DNA of 64,000 nucleotides from Olivibacter domesticus. GTDB lineage: Bacteria; Bacteroidota; Bacteroidia; Sphingobacteriales; Sphingobacteriaceae. The stretch lies in contig NZ_FOAF01000013.1 in assembly GCF_900109575.1 (NCBI RefSeq), forward strand, positions 57,016 to 121,015. Reading direction: 5' to 3'. The notes beneath the pieces were generated by a model. That model saw only the letters and a list, made by a program, of their open reading frames with translations, was not told the origin of the DNA and searched no databases. Each line of letters begins with the position of its first letter. The stretch's first letter is position 1. The position numbers and the translations under genes were made by a program. Below are positions 1 through 9,185 of this stretch, piece by piece.

Positions 1-657
1 AATGTCAACATGCCTTTCATAGGCAACCACAGAAGAAAGAACAGCCTTACCTGTTAATTTCATATCAGGTGCTTTACTTGGCAAAAATTCAATCTGATCG
101 ATAAATACATGATGTTCCTTACCATCATCTCCCCCTTGACTAAACATAATACTACTTATGGGAGCCTGCTCATCTAAGCTGTCAATATCTTTAATAGGAA
201 TTGTTATGGATAACCAAGTATTATCTTGATAATTTTCGATGTATTTTTGAAGATTTACCTTTTGCGAGATATTCTCCCCCTGCATAAGTTGCATTACAGG
301 TAGTTCAGTACTTTTCGTATCGCTATTGGCAAAAATCTTCAAAGTGAGCAGATCATTTTTTTTTGCTAAATATCCTAATTCGTTATTGTGATGAATAATG
401 GTTTTCCAGTTTCCACTATTGCCTGAAACATAATTTAACAGCAGTGCATTACCTGGAGTAAAAAAAACACTATCTGAAACAGGTAGATGGCCATTCATAT
501 GGTTTATCCAACTATTTCCATCAGCATCAGATGCTGAAAAATAATAGCTCTTGGGCATTAAACTATTCTCAAAAAGCACCTCTGGATAACTTGACGCACT
601 TACCTTAAGGCTTATTAGCATTAACAACAAAAACGGTTTTAAGTATATATTGCTCAT
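1..657 (-). CDS. Exported protein of unknown function, 3' part cut by window edge
   Basis: An open frame runs from an ATG at 657 leftwards to the window edge without a stop, giving the first 219 residues. It starts with a clear signal peptide (MSNIYLKPFLLLMLISLKVSA). The next ~180 residues are rich in aromatic and beta-prone residues, with W at several places, and look like a beta-sandwich of the carbohydrate-binding kind. The last visible residues (VVAYERHVDI) resemble the opening of a fibronectin type III or similar Ig-like domain, so more domains probably follow outside the window. I do not recognise the family. A secreted or periplasmic glycan-active protein is possible but only inferred. 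It is divergent from the LiaF-like operon across a 194 bp gap. Confidence 0.6.
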   Translation of the reverse strand, partial: MSNIYLKPFLLLMLISLKVSASSYPEVLFENSLMPKSYYFSASDADGNSWINHMNGHLPVSDSVFFTPGNALLLNYVSGNSGNWKTIIHHNNELGYLAKKNDLLTLKIFANSDTKSTELPVMQLMQGENISQKVNLQKYIENYQDNTWLSITIPIKDIDSLDEQAPISSIMFSQGGDDGKEHHVFIDQIEFLPSKAPDMKLTGKAVLSSVVAYERHVDI

Positions 658-817
658 AGTATCGTATCTTAACAATCTTAGCTCTGAGCAAAAACCAAGC
701 CATGAGAAACGACTGACAAAAGCAATATATTTTTTTATTTACCGACAAAAAGTGGATATTCACCGAGAAAGTACGCACACATACCTAATACTTCTATACC
801 TAAATGGTATATTGAGC

Positions 818-825
818 TATCTTTG
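818..825 (+). promoter_or_regulatory. Bacteroidota -7 box for the LiaF-like operon
   Basis: TATCTTTG matches the Bacteroidota -7 consensus TAnnTTTG and lies 26 bp before the ATG at 852. No clear TTG -33 box is seen at the usual spacing. Confidence 0.5.
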
Positions 826-851
826 AGGAAGAATATATAAGAGAAAAAAAT

Positions 852-1772
852 ATGAACAACTATAAATCACCACAACATAAGTCAAACTCCGGCAGAGTAT
901 GGGTAGGGCTTATCATCATCATCATTGGTTTTGCCATGTTGTCGAGGACACTAGATTTTATGTTTTACTTCCCCAACTGGCTCTTTTCATGGCCAATGTG
1001 GCTCATCGTGATCGGATTGATCTTGGGTGCAAAAAATAATTTCAGAAAACCATCATCATTTATCTTAATTATCATCGGATGCTTCTTTTTATCAGAACGA
1101 ATGTTTGATGTAAATCTTGGTCGCTTTTTTTGGCCGGCATTCATCATACTGATTGGTTGCTGGCTTATTGCTGGTAGAAATAGACGCTTTCATCCTGGTC
1201 CTGAAAATCCTTATAAAGGTCCAAAAGATAAACATAAAAGTGAATCTGCAGAAGGTTTCGCAGCCTACACGGAGGTTTATACCCCAGACACAGATTGGGA
1301 TAAAAGAGTCGCGAATGAAACGGATCCCATACCACCCACAGAAAATGACAGCGAAAACAAGGGTTCGGCTCAACAAGAGACCGAACCTCACGCATTTAAT
1401 GAGGCTCATACAGGACCTTCCGATAAGTTTGGTGAAGATTTTATTGATTCGGTTTCTATCTTCGGACAGGTCAAAAAAAACATATACTCCAAGAATTTTA
1501 AGGGGGGCGACGTCGTAAATATCATGGGAGGGGCAGACATAAACCTTATTCAAGCTGACATTCAACATCCTGTGGTGCTTGAAGTTGTTCAGATTTTTGG
1601 AGGTACAACCATAATCGTTCCCGCTCATTGGAAAGTTAATCCGGAGATGACAGCCATATTTGGTGGTGTTGAGGATAAACGTTTTGTAAATAATATCGCC
1701 GTAGATAATCAGAAAAATCTAATCATTCGTGGAACATCTATCTTTGGAGGAATTACAATTAAAAGCATATAG
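852..1772 (+). CDS. LiaF-like membrane protein (envelope stress)
   Basis: 306 residues. Residues ~15-110 hold four hydrophobic segments in two repeats of the DUF5668 / LiaI-LiaF type. A charged, probably disordered linker (~115-205) follows. The C-terminal ~90 residues carry repeated FGG / GGA motifs (IMGGADINL, IFGGTTIIV, IFGGVEDKR), typical of the LiaF C-terminal beta-helix domain (DUF2154). In Firmicutes LiaF restrains the LiaS kinase that senses cell-wall antibiotics. Here the gene lies 21 bp before a LytS-type kinase and its regulator, so a role as accessory sensor of that pair is a fair inference. No signal peptide is seen, so the linker and C-domain are probably cytoplasmic or periplasmic depending on an even helix count. 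Confidence 0.8.
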   Translation: MNNYKSPQHKSNSGRVWVGLIIIIIGFAMLSRTLDFMFYFPNWLFSWPMWLIVIGLILGAKNNFRKPSSFILIIIGCFFLSERMFDVNLGRFFWPAFIILIGCWLIAGRNRRFHPGPENPYKGPKDKHKSESAEGFAAYTEVYTPDTDWDKRVANETDPIPPTENDSENKGSAQQETEPHAFNEAHTGPSDKFGEDFIDSVSIFGQVKKNIYSKNFKGGDVVNIMGGADINLIQADIQHPVVLEVVQIFGGTTIIVPAHWKVNPEMTAIFGGVEDKRFVNNIAVDNQKNLIIRGTSIFGGITIKSI

Positions 1773-1793
1773 AATCTTAAAAACCTAAATTAA

Positions 1794-2837
1794 ATGGCCT
1801 CATCACCACTCATCACCTCTAAGCAAAAGCTTATTGCCGTAAGCTGTGTTGCTGTATGGGTAGGGAGTTTAATTATTCAAACAGGTCTGCTGCTTTGGTT
1901 CGATTTTAATTTTGGACCTGCTATCGTAGATAGCTTAATCAGTTCAACAACCATAGCAGCAGCTTGCTATATTATTGGAAATAACTTAAATTATTATCAA
2001 CCCCGTAAAGAACGTTATTTTTATATTATTATATGGGGGCTGTGTCTCGCTGCTATAAGCTTGACAATTAATCGATACGCTTTACAATATACTATTAGTG
2101 ATAAAGCTTATCTCGTGTTTCTTGATCTCTCTCTGCCTATCCGCTATTGCACAAACAGCTTACTGATTGCATGGGTAGCTATCATGCATGTACTGTGGAA
2201 TACTTTGCATGATCAGAAAGAAAATGAACAAAGAAAAGCTGATGCGGAAAAACTTGCTCGTGAAGCTGAGCTTTACAACCTTCGACAGCAGCTACAACCT
2301 CATTTTCTATTCAATAGTTTAAATTCTATCATTGCTCTTATTGGAAGAAAACCGGAAGAAGCACGCAATATGACATTTCAGCTATCAGACTTCTTAAGAG
2401 GCACGCTACGCAAAGACGATCAGCAGTTAATATCTCTTAAAGATGAAATAGAACATCTAAAGCTTTACCTTGAAATAGAAAAAGTGAGATTTGGCCATCG
2501 CCTAGATACAGATATTAATTATGATATAGAGTGCGACACCTGCTTGTTGCCGGCAATGATTTTACAACCCTTAGTGGAAAATGCCATAAAATATGGATTG
2601 TATGATACTACAGGTAAAGTAAAAATTAGCATCCACGCAAAAAAAGAGGAACAGCACTTATCCATTGCCATACAAAATCCTTTCGATAAAGAAAGTAATA
2701 AGCCACATAAGGGAACAGGTTTTGGACTACGAGGAGTACAACGTAGACTATTTTTATTATTTGGTAGGACAGATTTGTTGCAAACTCACCATACAGCACA
2801 TATCTTTACAAGCAATATAAAAATTCCACAAACATGA
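1794..2837 (+). CDS. LytS/YehU-family sensor histidine kinase
   Basis: 347 residues. About four transmembrane helices occupy residues ~12-135, followed by a short coiled coil (~138-165). The His_kinase (PF06580) signature is LRQQLQPHFLFNSLNS, with phospho-acceptor His170. An HATPase_c region follows: the N-box is LVENAIKYGL and the G-box is GTGFGLRGVQRRL. There is no separate extracellular sensor domain, so the signal is probably sensed within the membrane or through the LiaF-like partner encoded just upstream. The 3' end overlaps the regulator by 4 nt (ATGA), showing translational coupling. Confidence 0.92.
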   Translation: MASSPLITSKQKLIAVSCVAVWVGSLIIQTGLLLWFDFNFGPAIVDSLISSTTIAAACYIIGNNLNYYQPRKERYFYIIIWGLCLAAISLTINRYALQYTISDKAYLVFLDLSLPIRYCTNSLLIAWVAIMHVLWNTLHDQKENEQRKADAEKLAREAELYNLRQQLQPHFLFNSLNSIIALIGRKPEEARNMTFQLSDFLRGTLRKDDQQLISLKDEIEHLKLYLEIEKVRFGHRLDTDINYDIECDTCLLPAMILQPLVENAIKYGLYDTTGKVKISIHAKKEEQHLSIAIQNPFDKESNKPHKGTGFGLRGVQRRLFLLFGRTDLLQTHHTAHIFTSNIKIPQT

Positions 2838-3583
2838 TTAAGGTTGTTTTAATTGATGATGAACCTCTTGCTCGATCTATAATAAGCGATTATCTGGCTG
2901 AATATAAAGAAATAACAATTGTTGAAGAATGTAACGATGGGTTTGAAGGAGCAAAAGCCGTTATGCAACATCAGCCCGATCTTATTTTTCTTGATGTTCA
3001 AATGCCCAAAATAAGTGGTTTTGAAATGTTAGAACTCTTAGATCAGCAGCCGGCTGTAATATTTACGACGGCTTTTGATGAATATGCCATACGGGCTTTT
3101 GAAAAACACGCGATAGATTATTTACTTAAACCCATCAATAAAACGCGTTTTGATAAAGCTGTTGCAAAATTTTTAGAACATAGAGAGCTAAAAAACAAAA
3201 CAGAAAATGACCAAACAAAAAAAACACTAGAGGATGTAAATATCTCTTACTCTCCTCTAGAGCGTGTTGTTGTAAAAACTGGGAGTAAAATAAATGTTAT
3301 TCCAACAGAAGCTATTATTTGCTTAGAAGCCGATGATGACTATGTACGTTTACATACCGCCGATGGTATGTTCTTAAAAAACAGAACAATGAGTTTTTTC
3401 GAAAAAGAACTTGATGCTAACACATTTGTCAGAATTCATCGTTCTTATATAATACGTGTTGATAGTATTGTAAGACTTGAACCCTTTGAAAAGGATAGTC
3501 ACGTTGCCATCCTCACTAATAATTTGAGAGTAAATGTAAGTAAAGCAGGCTACGCTCGTCTGAAACAAATATTAGGTCTCTGA
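2834..3583 (+). CDS. LytTR-family response regulator
   Basis: 249 residues. An N-terminal receiver domain (1-120) has acidic pocket DD8-9, phospho-acceptor Asp54 in FLDVQMP, and the conserved Thr and Lys in FTTAFDEYA and LLKPI. A LytTR DNA-binding domain (~145-248) follows, with the FVRIHRSYIIRVDSI signature. It is the cognate partner of the overlapping LytS-type kinase. Target genes probably include its own operon; I did not find convincing paired LytTR half-sites upstream of 852. It is followed after 24 bp by a beta-lactamase-fold gene on the same strand. Confidence 0.93.
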   Translation: MIKVVLIDDEPLARSIISDYLAEYKEITIVEECNDGFEGAKAVMQHQPDLIFLDVQMPKISGFEMLELLDQQPAVIFTTAFDEYAIRAFEKHAIDYLLKPINKTRFDKAVAKFLEHRELKNKTENDQTKKTLEDVNISYSPLERVVVKTGSKINVIPTEAIICLEADDDYVRLHTADGMFLKNRTMSFFEKELDANTFVRIHRSYIIRVDSIVRLEPFEKDSHVAILTNNLRVNVSKAGYARLKQILGL

Positions 3584-3607
3584 TTTCATTTTTTTCGAAC
3601 ATAATAA

Positions 3608-5059
3608 ATGACAAAATACATCACGTTAGCATTTGCCCTATTTATATATTTCAATAGTTTTGCACAAACAAAAAACACTGAATTTGCATTAACTAAGTTT
3701 AAAACCTACTTCAACAAACATCAGTCAGACTCCATTTATCTTCAATGGAATGAACAAGCGAGAGCTGCTGTCAGTAAAAAACAGCTTGATACATTGCTTG
3801 AAAAACAACTTTATCCACTTGGAAAAATACAGCAATTTGAATTCCTAAAACAGGATGAAAATCTGAGCCACTATAAAATTTCTTTTGAAGAAATGCCTTT
3901 GAAGCTTATCCTAAGCACAGACTCCAATCAACATATAGAGACTTTATATTTTCAACCTTATAAACAAGACTCTTTAAAAACGAACTCAGTTAAGAAAGAT
4001 AATGGAGATACGCTTCAAATGGAAAAAGGTACTACAAACCTTAACTCCATCGAACATACAATAGATGACCTTGTTGACTCACTAGCATTACAATACACCC
4101 TACGGCCTAACACAAGCGGGTTGGCAGTTGGTGTATTTAATCAAGGAAAAACAAGTTATTATTATTACGGGGAAACAACAAAGGGAAACAAAGAGCTTCC
4201 CGGACAGGAAACATTATTTGAAATAGGATCGATCAGTAAAACTTTTACCGCAACCCTTTTGGCTCACATGTCCCTTCAAGACTCTGTTAAATTGGATGAT
4301 CCGATTATTAAATACTTGCCAGACTCGATCGCTCAAAACATCAACTTAAAAGGAATTACTTTTAGAAACCTTGCCACCCATACATCAGGACTACCCCGAT
4401 TGCCGAGCAATCTAACGCCTGCTGATTCGTTGGATCCCTATAAGAACTATGATCGCAACGCACTCTTCTCCTATCTCAAAAAATACGAGCAGCATCACAA
4501 GCCTGATTCTATTTATGAATATAGCAATTTGGGTTATGGCTTATTAGGCGAACTTTTAGCTGATAAAATGAAAACCTCTTATAATGAATTAATAAAGGAT
4601 GTAATCAGCAGACCTTTAAATTTGCCTTCGCTATCGGAGTTCCCTGATGGTGAGAATTTAAAGAGCTTTGTTCCTACTTATAATAAGAACGGTGAATTAA
4701 CACCTCACTGGCATTTTCTAGCCTTAAGCGCTGCAGGTTCTCTTAAGATCACCGCGCCCGATCTTTTAAAATATGCTGAAGCTAATATTAACGCACCCAA
4801 CACGACATTGGGAAAAGCCATAACCCTGACTCATAAACCTTCCTGGTTATTATCTGAAATTGAAGATTTAGGCCTCGCTTGGCATATTACGATAGATGAT
4901 TTTCAAGAACTTTTTTGGCATAACGGCGGAACATTTGGTAGTAGTAGTTTTATTGCTTTTGTCCCAGAAAAAAAAGTAGCTGTCGTTATCCTTTCTAATG
5001 CCGCTCAATCCGTAGATGATCTTGGCTTGGCAATTATTAAAAAACTAATGGGAAATTAA
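3608..5059 (+). CDS. Class C beta-lactamase / D-Ala-D-Ala peptidase-fold serine hydrolase
   Basis: 483 residues with an N-terminal signal peptide ending FNSFAQ. Residues ~22-115 look like a DUF3887-type alpha+beta domain often placed before hydrolases in this phylum. Residues ~150-480 form a PF00144 beta-lactamase domain: nucleophile Ser208 in SISK (S208-K211), Y305-S-N307, and H438-N-G-G in place of KTG. The HxGG variant is typical of esterase- or peptidase-like members, so resistance to beta-lactams should not be assumed. It follows the LytTR gene after 24 bp and is probably in the same operon, which suggests a job in peptidoglycan turnover under envelope stress (inference). Confidence 0.85.
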   Translation: MTKYITLAFALFIYFNSFAQTKNTEFALTKFKTYFNKHQSDSIYLQWNEQARAAVSKKQLDTLLEKQLYPLGKIQQFEFLKQDENLSHYKISFEEMPLKLILSTDSNQHIETLYFQPYKQDSLKTNSVKKDNGDTLQMEKGTTNLNSIEHTIDDLVDSLALQYTLRPNTSGLAVGVFNQGKTSYYYYGETTKGNKELPGQETLFEIGSISKTFTATLLAHMSLQDSVKLDDPIIKYLPDSIAQNINLKGITFRNLATHTSGLPRLPSNLTPADSLDPYKNYDRNALFSYLKKYEQHHKPDSIYEYSNLGYGLLGELLADKMKTSYNELIKDVISRPLNLPSLSEFPDGENLKSFVPTYNKNGELTPHWHFLALSAAGSLKITAPDLLKYAEANINAPNTTLGKAITLTHKPSWLLSEIEDLGLAWHITIDDFQELFWHNGGTFGSSSFIAFVPEKKVAVVILSNAAQSVDDLGLAIIKKLMGN

Positions 5060-5078
5060 TAAGCATTTATTATTTCCC
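5050..5078. terminator. Bidirectional hairpin between convergent genes
   Basis: GGGAAA-T-TAATAA (5050-5062) pairs with TTATTA-TTTCCC (5067-5078) around a GCAT loop, with one bulged T. It overlaps the last codons of the plus-strand hydrolase and precedes the stop of minus-strand purN. No long T tract is present, so strength is uncertain. Confidence 0.5.
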
Positions 5079-5093
5079 GTCCCAGTCTTTTTC

Positions 5094-5681
5094 TTAACTG
5101 TTTTCCGGCACTATTTTCTTTAATAGATTTTCTACAACCTTTGGAAAATGCTGATGTTCTAATTGCTGACCTTTAAATTTGATCATTTCAAGCGTATCAC
5201 CCTTTTCAATCTTAAATCTAGCTTGATAGATAATTTCCCCTTCATCAAACCGCTCGTTAACAAAATGTATGGTAATACCAGATTCACCTTCCTTATTTGC
5301 CAAGACTGCCTTATGTACACGATCACCATACATTCCTTTACCACCATATTGTGGCAATAATGCTGGGTGGATGTTAATGATTTTATTTGGATATGCTTTT
5401 AATAGATTTTCAGGAACCAACCATAAAAAACCAGCAAGTACAATGAGATCAATTTGCATGCGTTGTAACAGTTCAACTACTTCGTCGGTTTCAAAAAAAT
5501 CATGCCTGTCAAATAAGTGGGAAGGAACTTCAAAATTGTCAGCACGCTGAAGAACATACGCGTCGGGGTTATTGGTTAAAACTAAAGAAACTTCTGCTTC
5601 TTGACTGTACTTAAAATGCTCCATAATTTTTTGGGCATTTGATCCAGACCCCGAAGCAAAAATAGCTATACGTTTTTTCAT
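5094..5681 (-). CDS. purN: Phosphoribosylglycinamide formyltransferase (GART)
   Basis: 195 residues, the usual size. PurN transfers a formyl group from 10-formyl-THF to GAR in the third step of purine synthesis, in the cytosol. The N-terminal ribonucleotide loop is ASGSGSN. The folate-site motif INIHPALLP holds the catalytic Asn103 and His105, and FDEGEII supplies Asp146. It sits alone on the minus strand, but purH lies ~730 bp away on the plus strand, so purine genes are grouped without being an operon. A -7 box is seen upstream at 5720-5727. Confidence 0.96.
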   Translation of the reverse strand: MKKRIAIFASGSGSNAQKIMEHFKYSQEAEVSLVLTNNPDAYVLQRADNFEVPSHLFDRHDFFETDEVVELLQRMQIDLIVLAGFLWLVPENLLKAYPNKIINIHPALLPQYGGKGMYGDRVHKAVLANKEGESGITIHFVNERFDEGEIIYQARFKIEKGDTLEMIKFKGQQLEHQHFPKVVENLLKKIVPENS

Positions 5682-5719
5682 TGGCAGATTTAATGTTTAA
5701 CTGTATATTAATTTCAGCC

Positions 5720-5727
5720 CAAAGTTA
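5720..5727 (-). promoter_or_regulatory. -7 box for purN
   Basis: On the minus strand TAACTTTG matches TAnnTTTG and lies 38 bp before the purN ATG. No TTG at standard -33 spacing was found. Confidence 0.5.
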
Positions 5728-5840
5728 GTTAATAATGCCTAATTTTACACATTTCAATAACATCAAAACGTCATTTTGATTTTGACCGCATATATCTTTA
5801 TATATAATATTTATTTTAGTTGAATAATTTTTAAACACTC

Positions 5841-6350
5841 ATGAACTATAAAATAAAAACCACTCTTTACCTAATCATCTTATTATTTGCCACAAAATCA
5901 GATATTTATGCTCAAAAAAGCAATCAAGTTCCTAAAGATATTCCTGAATTCACTTTCTATACAGTAGAGAAAGATGCTGCATTTACAAGAAACAATCTTG
6001 CAAATAATGGAAAAAATATAGTATTCTTATTTTTTGATCCAGGTTGCAGCCATTGCCAGCAAGAAGCACGTTTACTTGGAAAAAACTACAATAAACTTAA
6101 GAATATCAATTTATATTTTGTGGCTATGCAAGAGAAAAATCTCATAAATGCTTTCATAGCAATGTACGCCGGCGAGTTAAAGGGTAAAAAAAATGTAGTG
6201 GTATTACATGACAAGAATTATGAATTTATTGGAAAGTTTAAACCCACACGGTACCCTGCAACTTTTGTATTTGGTGCCGACAAGAAACTCAAAGCTTATT
6301 GGGATGGAGATAAAAGCGAACAAGACATGATTAACACTATCAATAAATAG
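5841..6350 (+). CDS. Exported thioredoxin-fold protein (TlpA/AhpC-TSA-like)
   Basis: 169 residues with a signal peptide ending DIYAQ. The mature part is a compact thioredoxin fold: the strand IVFLFFDPGCSHCQQEA carries the CxxC redox motif (Cys-Ser-His-Cys). Near the C-terminus RYPATFVFG supplies the cis-Pro that packs against the active site. This suggests a periplasmic thiol-disulfide oxidoreductase, acting in disulfide reduction or isomerisation; the partner is unknown. It lies between divergent purN and downstream purH, 63 bp before the latter, but purH has its own -7 box, so the two need not share a transcript. Confidence 0.82.
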   Translation: MNYKIKTTLYLIILLFATKSDIYAQKSNQVPKDIPEFTFYTVEKDAAFTRNNLANNGKNIVFLFFDPGCSHCQQEARLLGKNYNKLKNINLYFVAMQEKNLINAFIAMYAGELKGKKNVVVLHDKNYEFIGKFKPTRYPATFVFGADKKLKAYWDGDKSEQDMINTINK

Positions 6351-6385
6351 TTGAGATGAAATCAGGGTTAGCAAAAAAAAAACAC

Positions 6386-6393
6386 TAAATTTG
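6386..6393 (+). promoter_or_regulatory. -7 box for purH
   Basis: TAAATTTG matches TAnnTTTG exactly, 20 bp before the purH ATG. It follows an A10 tract that may act as an upstream curved element. Confidence 0.55.
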
Positions 6394-6413
6394 CAACCTT
6401 TAAATTCACTGCA

Positions 6414-7940
6414 ATGAGCCACCCTGTTAAAATAAAGAATGCATTAGTTTCTGTTTACTACAAAGACAATTTAGAACCGCTTATCAAATTACTAGATAGT
6501 TACGGAGTACAATTTTATTCTACCGGCGGAACGGAAAAATTTATCCGCGACTTAGCCATAAATGTTACCCCTGTAGAAGACTTAACCGGATATCCTTCCA
6601 TCTTGGGAGGTCGGGTAAAAACACTTCATCCAAAAGTATTTGGTGGTATTTTAAATCGAAGAGGATTAGCAGAAGATAAAGAAGCGATTGATACTTATGA
6701 AATACCTGAGATTGATTTGGTAATTGTTGATCTTTATCCATTTGAGGAAACTGTTGCATCCGGAGCCTCCGAAGATGATATTATTGAAAAAATTGATATC
6801 GGAGGAATATCTTTAATTCGGGCTGCAGCTAAAAATTATAATGACGTTGTAATCATTTCATCGAAAAATGATTATGAAGAGCTTGCCAACATTTTAAAAG
6901 AAAACGAAGGATATACTTCCCTAGCTCAACGAAAATCTTTTGCTAAAAAGGCATTTAACACTTCATCCCACTATGACACCGCTATCTTCAACTATTTTAA
7001 TAGAGAAGAGCCTCTGGAAGTATTTAAGCATAGTGAACAGCATAAAACAAGCCTCAGATACGGCGAAAACCCACATCAAAAGGGTGCCTTTTATGGCAAT
7101 CTAGATGCAATGTTCCAGAAATTGAATGGAAAGGAGTTATCTTATAATAATTTAGTTGACATTGATGCTGCAGTAGCATTGATTGATGAATTTGAGAAAC
7201 CCACTTTCGCTATTTTAAAACATACGAATGCTTGTGGTGTGGCAACTAGGGCTACACTGTTAGAAGCATGGAAAGATGCGCTCTCTTGCGATCCCGTTTC
7301 TGCCTTTGGCGGTGTTTTAATTTGTAATGGAGTGATCGATAAAGCTACTGCAGAAGAAATTAATAAATTATTTTTCGAAGTGTTGATCGCGCCTGCTTTT
7401 GATGAAGATGCTTTGCATGTGTTAACCGGCAAGAAAAACAGAATCTTATTGAAACGAAACGAAGTAACCCTTCCAAAAACGCTCTTTAAAACCTTATTAA
7501 ACGGCATCATCGAGCAAGATAAAGACGCAACCATGGAGGATAAAGAGGATATGGCAACGGTAACCGATCGTTCTCCCAGTGAAGATGATTATGCCAATCT
7601 AGTATTTGCCAATAAGATTGTAAAGCATACTAAATCCAACACCATCGTATTTGCAAAAAACAACCAGCTTCTTGCAAGTGGTGTGGGTCAGACTTCCCGA
7701 GTAGATGCGCTTAAACAGGCAATAGAAAAAGCTAAATCCTTTGGTTTTAACCTGAATGGAGCAGCAATGGCTTCGGATGCTTTTTTCCCGTTCCCAGATT
7801 GTGTAGAAATTGCAGCCGACGCTGGAATAGTGGCTGTGTTACAACCAGGGGGCTCTATTAAAGACAAGGATTCTGTCGATATGGCAAATAAAAAAGGTAT
7901 AGCCATGGTAACTACTGGTATTAGACATTTTAAGCATTAA
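6414..7940 (+). CDS. purH: Bifunctional AICAR transformylase / IMP cyclohydrolase
   Basis: 508 residues, normal length. PurH catalyses the last two steps to IMP. Residues 1-~145 form the MGS-like cyclohydrolase domain, with STGGT and GGRVKTLHPKVFGG. The remaining part is the AICARFT domain: RYGENPHQKGAFY, ILKHTNACGVA with the catalytic Lys-His, and DCVEIAADAGIVAVLQPGGSI near the end. An acidic stretch at ~365-385 (QDKDATMEDKEDMA) is a lineage-specific insertion rather than a defect. It has its own promoter and a strong intrinsic terminator, so it is probably monocistronic. Confidence 0.97.
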   Translation: MSHPVKIKNALVSVYYKDNLEPLIKLLDSYGVQFYSTGGTEKFIRDLAINVTPVEDLTGYPSILGGRVKTLHPKVFGGILNRRGLAEDKEAIDTYEIPEIDLVIVDLYPFEETVASGASEDDIIEKIDIGGISLIRAAAKNYNDVVIISSKNDYEELANILKENEGYTSLAQRKSFAKKAFNTSSHYDTAIFNYFNREEPLEVFKHSEQHKTSLRYGENPHQKGAFYGNLDAMFQKLNGKELSYNNLVDIDAAVALIDEFEKPTFAILKHTNACGVATRATLLEAWKDALSCDPVSAFGGVLICNGVIDKATAEEINKLFFEVLIAPAFDEDALHVLTGKKNRILLKRNEVTLPKTLFKTLLNGIIEQDKDATMEDKEDMATVTDRSPSEDDYANLVFANKIVKHTKSNTIVFAKNNQLLASGVGQTSRVDALKQAIEKAKSFGFNLNGAAMASDAFFPFPDCVEIAADAGIVAVLQPGGSIKDKDSVDMANKKGIAMVTTGIRHFKH

Positions 7941-7963
7941 AAAAAATAAAAAATCTGTTTAGC

Positions 7964-7996
7964 AGGAGGAAGGTTTGACCTTACCTCCTTTTTTTA
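7964..7996 (+). terminator. Intrinsic terminator of purH
   Basis: AGGAGGAAGG (7964-7973) pairs with CCTT-A-CCTCCT (7979-7989) around a TTTGA loop with one bulged A. A run of seven to eight Ts follows. It lies 24 bp after the purH stop. Confidence 0.88.
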
Positions 7997-8052
7997 TTTA
8001 TTTTTTTAATGCGATTGTCTCCCATCAGGTTCATATTGTGAGATTTTTGTTT

Positions 8053-8060
8053 TAATTTTG
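8053..8060 (+). promoter_or_regulatory. -7 box for the mre operon
   Basis: TAATTTTG matches TAnnTTTG and lies 35 bp before the mreB ATG. It is the only good promoter signal seen before the five-gene shape operon. Confidence 0.55.
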
Positions 8061-8095
8061 CGGACTATATTCAAGAACATTAAACAAATTACCGA

Positions 8096-9118
8096 ATGGG
8101 GTTATTTAATTGGTTTACTCAAGAAGTTGCCATCGATCTAGGTACGGCAAACACGCTGATAATACATAATGATAAAGTAGTTGTTGATGAACCAAGCATT
8201 GTCGCGTTTGACCGCACTACCAATAAAATTATCGCCATTGGTAGGCAAGCCATGCAGATGGAAGGTAAAACCCATGACAACATACGTACAGTTAGGCCCC
8301 TCAAAGATGGCGTAATAGCCGACTTTAACGCTGCTGAATATATGATAAGGGGGATGATTAAGATGATCAATAACGGTAAAGGGTGGTTCTTTCCTTCTCT
8401 TCGTATGGTAATCTGTATTCCTTCTGGCATCACAGAAGTTGAGAAGCGTGCCGTTCGTGATTCAGCTGAGATTGCTGGAGCAAAAGAAGTTTATCTAATC
8501 CATGAACCGATGGCAGCCGCAGTCGGTATCGGCATTGATGTGGAAGAGCCTATGGGCAACATGATTATTGACATAGGTGGTGGAACAACAGAGATTGCTG
8601 TAATAGCACTTTCCGGTATAGTGTGCGATCAATCAATCCGAGTTGCTGGTGACAACTTCGACTCAGATATTGTTCAGTACATCCGTCGTCAGCATAACAT
8701 TATGATTGGGGATAGAACGGCAGAAAAAATTAAAATAGAAGTTGGGGCTGCTCTTCCAGAGCTGCAAGATCCTCCTGCCGATTTCGCTGTGCAAGGGAGG
8801 GATTTGATGACAGGTGTGCCAAAACAAATAACGGTTTCTTATACAGAAATTGCGCATTGCTTAGATAAATCAATTTCTAAAATAGAAGAAGCGATTCTAA
8901 AAGCCTTAGAAATCACTCCTCCAGAACTATCAGCAGATATCTATCAAACTGGTATTTATCTTACAGGTGGTGGCGCGCTATTACGCGGCTTAGACAAACG
9001 TGTCCAAGCGAAAACCAAACTACCTGTACATGTTGCTGAAGATCCTTTACGTGCAGTTGTGAGAGGTACAGGTATAGCATTAAAAAATATAGGCGGATAT
9101 AAATTTTTAATGCAGTAA
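8096..9118 (+). CDS. mreB: Rod-shape determining actin homologue MreB
   Basis: 340 residues. MreB polymerises under the inner membrane and steers the elongation machinery. The actin-family phosphate loops are seen: AIDLGTANTLI (phosphate 1) near the start and IIDIGGGTTEIAV (phosphate 2) at ~158. The adenosine motif LTGGGALLRGL is near the C-terminus. The N-terminal GLFNWFTQ is amphipathic, as expected for membrane attachment. It is the first gene of mreB-mreC-mreD-mrdA-rodA, the standard order. Confidence 0.98.
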   Translation: MGLFNWFTQEVAIDLGTANTLIIHNDKVVVDEPSIVAFDRTTNKIIAIGRQAMQMEGKTHDNIRTVRPLKDGVIADFNAAEYMIRGMIKMINNGKGWFFPSLRMVICIPSGITEVEKRAVRDSAEIAGAKEVYLIHEPMAAAVGIGIDVEEPMGNMIIDIGGGTTEIAVIALSGIVCDQSIRVAGDNFDSDIVQYIRRQHNIMIGDRTAEKIKIEVGAALPELQDPPADFAVQGRDLMTGVPKQITVSYTEIAHCLDKSISKIEEAILKALEITPPELSADIYQTGIYLTGGGALLRGLDKRVQAKTKLPVHVAEDPLRAVVRGTGIALKNIGGYKFLMQ

Positions 9119-9185
9119 AAGCTGCAATATTATTAAGTATAGTTTTTCTAACTATACTTAATTGCTATTAATTACTTGACAAAAC

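Noticed and set aside
3608..5059. Clinical-type AmpC beta-lactamase
   Set aside because: SxxK and YxN are present but HxGG replaces KTG and an extra N-terminal domain is present, fitting peptidase/esterase-like relatives better.
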